The notes below the pieces were generated by a model. That model worked only from the letters and a program-made list of their open reading frames with translations, had not been told where the DNA came from and made no database searches. From NCBI GenBank assembly GCA_030280995.1, contig JASXTE010000008.1, positions 16,444,212-16,508,211 on the forward strand: DNA of 64,000 nt. The letters are read 5' to 3'. Shown here piece after piece: positions 57,142 to 64,000 of the stretch. Position 1 is the stretch's first letter. Each line of letters starts with the position of its first letter. Both the position numbers and the translations under genes were made by a program. The stretch is from Hemileia vastatrix. Its lineage: Eukaryota > Basidiomycota > Pucciniomycetes > Pucciniales > Zaghouaniaceae.

Positions 57142-60100
57142 TTATTTAGATTTAAATTTTTTCAAGAGATTTTTAAGATCAGAGATTTCATTTTCTGGAA
57201 TCCACTGGTCATATTCACTTGATTTATTTTTAAATCTTAATAGATACTCAACTCCCTTTTCTTTAGTAAGGTGTCTCTTTTTAAGTATCTTTTCAATTTC
57301 TGCTTTTTCCACTATTTCTTCAGGTTGCTGTTTATGCCTTCCTGATCTTCTTGGAAAGAGAGCAGTATCATTAGAATGGTATGGTTTTATAAGAGAAATA
57401 GGAAATACTGGATGTTTTCTATCATAAGGTGCATATAGAATAACCTCAACAGCATTATTACCAACCATCTTTTTAACTACAAATGGTCCAATGAATGGAT
57501 CCTTAAATTTAACATTACCATTTAAATTGAAATGTAGCGTTGAAATAAGGACTTCATCACCCTCTTTGAACATTTGTTCTTTATGGGCTTTATCCCATCT
57601 TTTCTTTTCATACTCAAAAGCCTTATTTATACATTCTTGAGCATGTTTTCTGCATAATTCTTGCATCTGAAGAAAAGATTTAGTACCTGGATGAATATCC
57701 AATCTAGGTAACTTATTATAAGTTTTAGCAGGGGTATTAGGTACATAACCCAACCATAACTCAAATGGCTTTTTGCCAGTGACAGAATGTACTGTACTAT
57801 TATATGCAAATTCTAAACCTGGGATAAGGGTTACCCAATCATGCGTGAATTTGTCATTGTCTTTAAAATTAAGACCAAAAGCACAGTATCTTCTTATCAT
57901 ATCTTCTAAGGTTTGTATCATTCTTTCTGCTAGCCCATCAGTTTGTGGATGGTGTGCTGTAGAAAGTTTTAATTGACACCCTGAAACATCCATAAGTGAC
58001 GTCCAGAACTCAGAAGTAAATTTAGGATCTCTGTCAGAAACTATTGCTTTGGGGAAACCTGCTGTATTTAACATTTGTGTCCACCATATAAAAGCTAAGT
58101 CCTTTGCAGAAACCTCTTTGTGGGTAGGAATAAATTTACACATCTTTGTAAATCTATCTACAATTACCCAGCAGGAGTTATAACTCTTATGCCCTGCTAT
58201 TGGCAAACCTGTTACAAAGTCCATGTTAATGATTTCCCATGGAGCTTTTGGTTGCTCAATTTGTTGTAATAAACCAGCTCTTTTTCCTGTTAATCTTTTA
58301 GATTTTTGACAAGAATCACATGTTTCAACATATTTCTGAACATCCTCAGACATGTTGATCCACCAAGCTGTGTTTTTTACTCTGGTTAATGTTTTATGAT
58401 AGTCAAAATGACCTGCTAATATATCATCATGACATATACTTAACAATAACTCCTTCATTGAAGGGGGAATTACAATTACATTACTTAATTTTTTCCTGTA
58501 ATATATAAAACCATCCTCAATGGAAAATTTTCCTTTCTCTAATGCCTCTTTATACTTATCTGGTAATGTTTTTATTAAAACATTCATTGAAGAATTAGAT
58601 GGATCATTTAATATTGTAGTTAATTTACTTAAGTCAGGATCTGAATTATAATTATCAAGAATTGATTGCATAAATTCATCCTCAAGATCTACAATATAAA
58701 TGCCATAAATGTTAATAATCTCTGATTCAGGAACATAAGCAGGATTATCATCATTATTAGGCAGAGGTACTCTAGATAACAGATCTACATTAGAGTGCAA
58801 GGTTCCTGCTCTATGTGTAATAGTCATCCGTCCTCTGTATTCTTGTACAGCTAATTGCCATCTAAACATGTGTCTATTAGGAGTTTTCATGTTTAAGAGT
58901 GACTTAACTGCACTACAGTCAGTTATTAACTCAAATTTTTGGTCTTCAAGGTAATAATGTAGCTTTTCAAGAGCCCATACTACTGCCAAACATTCAAGTT
59001 GAGTAGCACCATATTTCAATTCACCACTTCTCAGAGTACGTGAAATATAGCAGATTACTACTTCTGACATTTTACCTTCAATAAGTTGTTTTTGATGTAA
59101 AGCAGCACCCAGTCCAATAAAACTTGCATCTGTATATAATACAAAAGGTAATTGGAAATCTGGTAATCCCAAGATAGGAGCTGTCATTAAACATTCTTTC
59201 AACTTATTAAAAGCTTGTTGTCTTTCATTATTCCAAATGAAAGCTTCTGATTTCTTTATCAGTGTGGTCAGTGGTGCAGCAATTGATTGGTAGTTTTTTA
59301 TATATTGTCTATAATAACCACACATTCCAAGAAAAGATTGTACATCCTTCACATTTTGAGGAATGCCAATATTCTTTATTGCAGCCACTTTATTTTGGTC
59401 TACACATATTTGTAAGCCAGATACAATATGACCAAGCACTTTTAAAGATTCAAACCCAAATTTACATTTTTTCAATGCAAGGGTCATTTTTATTTCATCC
59501 ATTTTCTGAAATACTTTCCTTAAATGGATTAAGTGTTCATCAAAAGTTTTAGAGAACACTATGATGTCATCAATGTATACCATTAACCATCCCTCAATCA
59601 TTTCATTATGGAATGTTATATCCATTAACTTCTGAAATACTGATGGAGCATTTTTTGGTCCAAATGGCATTCTGACATACTTATAAATTCCCATGTGTGT
59701 TGTTATCAACAAAAAGTTCTGTGAATTCTTTTCAACAGGAATTTGATGGTACCCTTTATTTCCATCTAGGCAACTTATATATTTAGCACCTTTAAGGGTA
59801 GCATGTATAGAGGCAATCCTTGGCAAGGGATAAATATCATCTACTGTAAATGTATTTAATGCTCTATAATCACCGCACAGTCTTGCTTTATCTTGTTCAT
59901 AAGAAATCAGCACTGGTGATATTACACAATATTTTGGTGTAGTTTCAACCTTCTCAAGAATGTTCATTTTTAATAACATCTTAATATTATCCTCTATGTC
60001 TTTCCTCTTCATTGGTGAAGCAGGGTATAGTTTCTTTTTAAGACTAGCAGGAATATTATCCATATCACAGGTTAAACTAATTTTCATTTCATGATCTTTT

Positions 60101-60237
60101 ACAAGGCCAAGTTCATTTGTACCATGTGCAAAAGCCATTGGAAAAGCTTTAATTAATTCCAAAATATTATCTTTCTCAGTTTCACTTATCTGAGTGCCAA
60201 ATGATGCTTTTGAAATTTCTGTTTCCAGAAGTTCCAT
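57142..60237 (-). CDS. pol: Gypsy-2 Pol: RT, RNase H, integrase, chromodomain
   Basis: An open frame of 1,031 codons. RT covers about residues 70-275 with GDYRALN, LDGNKGYHQI, MPFGPKNAPSVFQ and YIDD at 221-224. RNase H follows with catalytic positions D370 (LYTDAS), E415 (LECLAV) and D440 (LITDCS). Integrase starts at about 600 with an HHCC zinc site (HDDILAGH..CDSC), and its core has D673 (NMDFVTG), D735 (IVSDRDPKF) and E771 (DGLAERM), the D,D-x35-E spacing. The C-terminal chromodomain lies at about 985-1025 (YLLRFKNKSSEYDQWIP). All catalytic residues are present. Its apparent ATG is internal to the ancestral Gag-Pol frame: one base is missing upstream relative to copy 1, so alone it would lack protease and Gag. 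Confidence 0.92.
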   Translation of the reverse strand: MELLETEISKASFGTQISETEKDNILELIKAFPMAFAHGTNELGLVKDHEMKISLTCDMDNIPASLKKKLYPASPMKRKDIEDNIKMLLKMNILEKVETTPKYCVISPVLISYEQDKARLCGDYRALNTFTVDDIYPLPRIASIHATLKGAKYISCLDGNKGYHQIPVEKNSQNFLLITTHMGIYKYVRMPFGPKNAPSVFQKLMDITFHNEMIEGWLMVYIDDIIVFSKTFDEHLIHLRKVFQKMDEIKMTLALKKCKFGFESLKVLGHIVSGLQICVDQNKVAAIKNIGIPQNVKDVQSFLGMCGYYRQYIKNYQSIAAPLTTLIKKSEAFIWNNERQQAFNKLKECLMTAPILGLPDFQLPFVLYTDASFIGLGAALHQKQLIEGKMSEVVICYISRTLRSGELKYGATQLECLAVVWALEKLHYYLEDQKFELITDCSAVKSLLNMKTPNRHMFRWQLAVQEYRGRMTITHRAGTLHSNVDLLSRVPLPNNDDNPAYVPESEIINIYGIYIVDLEDEFMQSILDNYNSDPDLSKLTTILNDPSNSSMNVLIKTLPDKYKEALEKGKFSIEDGFIYYRKKLSNVIVIPPSMKELLLSICHDDILAGHFDYHKTLTRVKNTAWWINMSEDVQKYVETCDSCQKSKRLTGKRAGLLQQIEQPKAPWEIINMDFVTGLPIAGHKSYNSCWVIVDRFTKMCKFIPTHKEVSAKDLAFIWWTQMLNTAGFPKAIVSDRDPKFTSEFWTSLMDVSGCQLKLSTAHHPQTDGLAERMIQTLEDMIRRYCAFGLNFKDNDKFTHDWVTLIPGLEFAYNSTVHSVTGKKPFELWLGYVPNTPAKTYNKLPRLDIHPGTKSFLQMQELCRKHAQECINKAFEYEKKRWDKAHKEQMFKEGDEVLISTLHFNLNGNVKFKDPFIGPFVVKKMVGNNAVEVILYAPYDRKHPVFPISLIKPYHSNDTALFPRRSGRHKQQPEEIVEKAEIEKILKKRHLTKEKGVEYLLRFKNKSSEYDQWIPENEISDLKNLLKKFKSK

Positions 60238-60308
60238 CTCATTGGATTCTCTTCCTTTAGACGGGGAATTTGTTACTGACTCAATGTGTAAGACTGTGTT
60301 AAAAGAAT

Positions 60309-63008
60309 TTATTTAAAATTCCTTTTACCATTCATGCCAATTGTAAAATTGTTATTAGCAGGGTCTAATTTTACACCAAATTTAGTCAGAATATCATTTC
60401 CAATGATAAAACAGTTACTACAATTTGTATTATCCATTACTACAAAGTCACAAGTTACCCTTACATAACCATGTTGGTGTTTAAAGAAAACAGCAGCTTT
60501 GTATTTACCAATGGGGTGTAGTACTGATCCAAAACCTCTCCAATTTTTATTCTGAAGTGGTTCAAGCTTAAACTTATATTCACTATCAATTTTTTGTAAT
60601 GTATTAGTGGAAACAACTGAACCAGCAGCTCCTGTGTCCAATACTATATTAACATTTTCACCAGAAATGATAGCTGGAACCGTGATAGGTGTCATACTAA
60701 AGTTATCAGCTTGTATATCCTTAATGATTTCAGCATCCTCAAAATTCATTAAAGATTCATTTGAGTCCATATTTAATATTGGATTTTCAAAGATGGACAA
60801 ATCATCTTCCAACATACAGACTTCATTTTCATCACTATATGAGATATTGCTGTCATAATCACTTGATTCTTTACTTTTTTCAGTTTCAGTTTCAGATTCA
60901 CGTTGATTTTCAACAATATTTATGTTTTTCTCACATTTGTGACCTTTGACCCAAGGTTTGTTACACTTATAACAAGTATTTGTTTCATACTTTTTAGGTA
61001 CTACAGGTGCAGTAGGTTTTTTCTGCTTCTCCTGAAGTGTTTTTGAATTCTGAGTTTTTACAGGTTCAACATTTTGCTTATAAGTGGAATACCTTGATTC
61101 ATACTTATGGTTTAATAATATTTCATTGCAAATATTAATAAAGTCAGAATATTCAGTAACATTTAATGTTCTAGCTACAACAATGTCTCTGACAGATATA
61201 GGTAATTTGTATATTATCTTATCTTTCCATAAGTTAAAATCCATATGAGGCTCAATGGCTTTTAATATTTTGTTTAAATTCATTAAAAATACCATAGGTT
61301 TGTCACCATTCAACGGATTATACCTAGTCTTCTCATACAGTCTCTGCTGAGTAAGCCTGAATTTAGAACCTCCAAATTGTTTTTCAATAAGTTGTTTCCA
61401 TTCAGCCCAAGAGTAGTCTCTACCCTCACTTAAGACAGCTTCAAACCATAATAAAGCAACATCCTTAAATAAAGAAATTAATTTTGATGTTATCTCTTCA
61501 TCTGGTAACTTATATGAGAATTTCAAGTTGTCAATTCTTTGAATAAAATGTTGCCAATCAGAGCTGGCTTCCCCATCATAAGTTGGGTACTGATCTATCT
61601 TAGGCCAGTTCTTCTGATTGGATTTTATCTCACTAATCTTAGGTAAATTCAACAACTCATTCACTTTTGATAAATGGTCTTGTATTTCTTCCTGCACAGA
61701 TTTGTGACTTACATTTTCAGATTTGACACTACCACCAGATGGTTTTAATTGTGGTGGTACAGGGAAGGAATGAGATTCACTTTTGCCAATGAAAGGATTA
61801 TTATTATATTGATTATACTTATGATTATCCTGGTTCATTAGTAGATTGGCAGTTTCAATCTCAACTTTAGTTAATCTTTGTAGCAACTCAGAGACACTTT
61901 GATTTGTCTGGGCAAAAGATAACTTTGTTCTTGATTCAGTCTTTAATAAGTGTGTTTCATATAATTTTTCTAACTCACAAAATTTGTTTGAAAGGTCATT
62001 ATATTTATTACTCAATGAATCATATTTAAGAGTTAGAGACAAATGTTCTTTCTCTAATTCTTTATTACGTGTTGCTAATTGAGAAATGTTCAATGTTAAG
62101 GATGAAATTGTATCACTAGTGAGTTTAACTGTCTGTTCTTCACAATCAGTCATTCTATTCCACAATGCTGAAACAATTCTATGGACAGTTGGATTATTGT
62201 TAAAATATTCCATGTCCTCCTTTTCAATTCTCTCACTCTCCTGTGAACTTCTCATCTCACTAGTAGGTGGTTGCAACTGAGGATTAACTGTATTATCATT
62301 GTATATAGTACTGTTATTATGGACAAAAGACAAGTCAGGTGTATCTACTCTAAAACCTAAATTTCTTAAATCCTCCTCTATTTTTTGTACAGATTTAACA
62401 TCAATAGAATTACCTATATTGTAATTATCAGTATTATGTCTAATCTGAGAGGGTAAGTTACTTACCAAGGGATGGTTGCCAGTCCTGATTTTTGGCGCTT
62501 TTTTCCCTTGTAAGGGTGAGCTGAGGAAGTCAGATGAGGGGGTGGATCCCTGTTGCAACTGTGGCTTGTCCACTGTTGGTGAAACCAGTCCCATTTCCAT
62601 TTGTCTACCAGGATTTTCTCCTGGGAGTGAGTGGACCCTCCTTGGGTAGGGGGTTGCTGATTTGATTGACTGGGCTGGCCTCCCTTTAATTCTGCCATTG
62701 CCTGATTCATCTGCTGAAATCCTACCTTGCAATTGTTTTGCAACTGCTCTACCTCTTTGAACATGAGAGATTTTGATTCCTCTAGCTTCAGAACCTGTTT
62801 GGCCAGGTGGGACAGTTGATCCTGAAGAGGAGGAGACGTCTTTTTGATAGTTATCTTTTTTAAGAGGGCGTCCTTTTCCTCTATACTCATGCTTTCTGGC
62901 TGGGGGTACTGTTGTCCCTCCATGGTGATGTCCTGGAAAGTTTTTATTAGCTTTAGACCTGTTATTATAAGCAGGCTGTTCACTTACACTATCCTGGGGA
63001 GCACTCAT
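60309..63008 (-). CDS. gag: Gypsy-2 Gag and protease
   Basis: An open frame of 899 codons. The N-terminus is disordered (AYNNRSKANKN). About residues 285-360 form a coiled coil (LTLNISQLATRNKELEKEHL). The Retrotrans_gag-like core is near 470-640 (YPTYDGEASSDWQHFIQRID, WFEAVL, WKQLIEKQFG). The zinc knuckle CYKCNKPWVKGHKC is near 690, and the aspartic protease DTGAAGSVV is near 800. Gag assembles the particle and the protease cleaves the polyprotein. The frame ends at a TAA 72 bp before the Pol ATG, because one A in an A run is absent relative to copy 1. This is either a mutation or a frameshift site. Otherwise no lesion is visible. Confidence 0.9.
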   Translation of the reverse strand: MSAPQDSVSEQPAYNNRSKANKNFPGHHHGGTTVPPARKHEYRGKGRPLKKDNYQKDVSSSSGSTVPPGQTGSEARGIKISHVQRGRAVAKQLQGRISADESGNGRIKGRPAQSIKSATPYPRRVHSLPGENPGRQMEMGLVSPTVDKPQLQQGSTPSSDFLSSPLQGKKAPKIRTGNHPLVSNLPSQIRHNTDNYNIGNSIDVKSVQKIEEDLRNLGFRVDTPDLSFVHNNSTIYNDNTVNPQLQPPTSEMRSSQESERIEKEDMEYFNNNPTVHRIVSALWNRMTDCEEQTVKLTSDTISSLTLNISQLATRNKELEKEHLSLTLKYDSLSNKYNDLSNKFCELEKLYETHLLKTESRTKLSFAQTNQSVSELLQRLTKVEIETANLLMNQDNHKYNQYNNNPFIGKSESHSFPVPPQLKPSGGSVKSENVSHKSVQEEIQDHLSKVNELLNLPKISEIKSNQKNWPKIDQYPTYDGEASSDWQHFIQRIDNLKFSYKLPDEEITSKLISLFKDVALLWFEAVLSEGRDYSWAEWKQLIEKQFGGSKFRLTQQRLYEKTRYNPLNGDKPMVFLMNLNKILKAIEPHMDFNLWKDKIIYKLPISVRDIVVARTLNVTEYSDFINICNEILLNHKYESRYSTYKQNVEPVKTQNSKTLQEKQKKPTAPVVPKKYETNTCYKCNKPWVKGHKCEKNINIVENQRESETETEKSKESSDYDSNISYSDENEVCMLEDDLSIFENPILNMDSNESLMNFEDAEIIKDIQADNFSMTPITVPAIISGENVNIVLDTGAAGSVVSTNTLQKIDSEYKFKLEPLQNKNWRGFGSVLHPIGKYKAAVFFKHQHGYVRVTCDFVVMDNTNCSNCFIIGNDILTKFGVKLDPANNNFTIGMNGKRNFK
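62462..62983 (-). CDS. Overlapping coiled-coil ORF in gypsy-2 copy 2
   Basis: A 173-codon frame overlapping the Gag N-terminus, homologous to 26823-27221. It contains MSIEEKDALLKKITIKK, LAKQVLKLEESKSLM and QEKILVDKWKWDWFHQQW. Over the shared part it differs from copy 1 at fewer residues than the Gag frame does. It extends further upstream than in copy 1 (ITMEGQQYPQPES). The product is unknown. Confidence 0.5.
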   Translation of the reverse strand: MNSLLIITGLKLIKTFQDITMEGQQYPQPESMSIEEKDALLKKITIKKTSPPLQDQLSHLAKQVLKLEESKSLMFKEVEQLQNNCKVGFQQMNQAMAELKGGQPSQSNQQPPTQGGSTHSQEKILVDKWKWDWFHQQWTSHSCNRDPPPHLTSSAHPYKGKKRQKSGLATIPW

Positions 63009-63506
63009 ATTGTTCAGAATAACAATATTTTACGTCTACAAAAGGAAAAAACTCTGTGGAATTAGTAGACAAATAATATTAGCAATTATATTACTAATAA
63101 AAAAGCAATGGAGCTTACCCTGAATTTATATCTTTATTTATTTAAATAAAATTTAAGAAAAATTCGAAAAAATCTGTTAAAAATATAATAATAAGTTTAA
63201 CTAGACCTCTATAAGGGTGAATAATTATCTTACCAAGCTTTAGCCAAATACCAATTTTATTGGGTGTTATATTGGTGTCCAAATACCAAGTGAAATTGGG
63301 TTTATATTGGGTACAGTTACTACTGTAAATATCTAATTTTTATGATAAAAAATTAGTACAATTATTATAAGGGTTCTTTTCCGCAATCAATGAGTTATGA
63401 TGACCCACTAATATGCAGCAGACCCAAATATTTGGTTAATTTTGAGTTGTACTAAGGTAAAAATCACGTCCCAAGGCTTATATACTAAATAATAAGTAAA
63501 ATATAA
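63009..63506 (-). other. Untranslated leader of gypsy-2 copy 2
   Basis: Corresponds to 26211-26701 of copy 1, including the paired ACCAATATAAACCC-type repeats. No gene. Confidence 0.6.
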
Positions 63507-63519
63507 GGAAAGACCCCCA
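63507..63519 (-). promoter_or_regulatory. Primer-binding site of gypsy-2 copy 2
   Basis: TGGGGGTCTTTCC on the minus strand, two bases from the LTR, identical to copy 1. Confidence 0.6.
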
Positions 63520-63521
63520 AT

Positions 63522-64000
63522 TGTCAGTACAGTTTAGTACATAAGTATGATATAATAGTGTTATTTTATGGTCCTACTACTTATTAATAAATGATTTAGT
63601 GATTAAACCTCAGGGGAAGATCAATAGAATAGTTATACTCAAATAAAACTCACAATACTTGGATTTAAATGCGTGCTAGTGGTGGAAAATAGAAGAATAA
63701 AATATAGTTATAGCTTTTATAAAGATAATATCAATTTATAAGGGCTTTATAATATATTTCTGAATGCTAATAATTGTATTGTAGTGTTTGTTTGAAGTGT
63801 AGTAATTGAATGATGATAATAAACCGTCAAAATCCCTTCTTACTTATACCCAAATCCACTGGAGTGCACAGACCTTCAATCCAGATGATGTCACTGCTAT
63901 CCCCGGCAATTACAGCACTGTGAGGGCCCATCACCTCCCCATGGCGTCCACTTCAAGCAGTTTCAACACCCAGACCTCCAGTAAGGACCCTCCATCACTA
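63522..64000 (-). repeat. Gypsy-2 copy 2, 5' LTR (partial)
   Basis: The first 479 bp (plus-strand reading) match 55851 onward almost exactly, so the insertion is young by this measure. The remainder is outside the window. Confidence 0.9.

Larger units (their letters stand above)
55851..64000 (-). mobile_element. Gypsy-2 copy 2: nearly intact chromovirus, right LTR cut by window end
   Basis: The 3' LTR is 55851-57027 (1,177 bp) and the 5' LTR starts at 63522 and leaves the window. Two long minus-strand frames encode the whole Gag-Pol. The sequence is close to copy 1 but free of its four stops. The five bases left of the element are CATGC; the right duplication cannot be seen. Confidence 0.92.

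Overview
The window looks like repeat-dominated nuclear DNA of a fungus, most likely a rust fungus (Pucciniales). It is very AT-rich. Genes that can be read have short GT..AG introns (about 55-120 nt), and the repeats are those usual in rust genomes: Ty3/gypsy chromoviruses, PIF/Harbinger elements with a Myb/SANT-like partner gene, TET/JBP-like 2OG-Fe(II) oxygenase genes and a CACTA/tnp2-type transposase. The host assignment rests on remembered family resemblance, not on a search. No tRNA, rRNA or CRISPR was found.

Layout. 0.45-2.9 kb: an unrecognised spliced gene with an in-frame TGA. 3.04-6.63 kb: a bounded Harbinger element (A) with perfect 32-bp inverted ends, a truncated transposase and a Myb-like gene. 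7.3-8.5 kb: a broken TET/JBP-like oxygenase gene. 8.7-9.1 kb: three imperfect palindromes with unlike arms but nearly the same 27-nt centre. 9.2-15.5 kb: AT-rich DNA with no convincing gene, several hairpins and a long CAAAAAAA array.

15.5-44.3 kb is a nest of insertions. A diverged Harbinger end (15522) is followed by Harbinger B (15778-41836, 3-bp duplication AAT). B is split by chromovirus gypsy-1 (15806-24694, duplication CATGC) and by chromovirus gypsy-2 copy 1 (25019-33847, duplication CAAAA). Gypsy-1 itself carries an inverted solo LTR of its own family (19772-20570, duplication GATAT). Inside B, between its Myb-like gene and its transposase, lie a Cys-cluster ORF and a second TET-like oxygenase remnant. 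To the right are a C-rich/G-rich inverted block, a third Harbinger transposase remnant and a 299-bp foldback element.

47.7-51.7 kb: gypsy-3, a truncated relative of gypsy-1, abutting a CACTA/tnp2 remnant (51.7-52.9 kb). 53.0-53.5 kb: a 451-bp MITE with a perfect 30-bp palindrome. 53.5-55.8 kb: mostly unassigned. 55.85 kb to the window end: gypsy-2 copy 2 in reverse, close to intact (two long ORFs separated by one frameshift); its right LTR runs off the window.

How the parts work together: these are selfish elements, not a pathway. The chromoviruses carry Gag, protease, RT, RNase H, integrase and a C-terminal chromodomain. Gypsy-1 and gypsy-3 have a primer-binding site that matches the predicted start of their own transcript (Tf1-like self-priming), whereas gypsy-2 has a TGG-type site. 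The most interesting signals are the 8.7-9.1 kb hairpin trio, the overlapping coiled-coil ORF in gypsy-2 gag, the self-priming signature, the antisense spliced gene in gypsy-1, and TET-like cargo within a Harbinger element.
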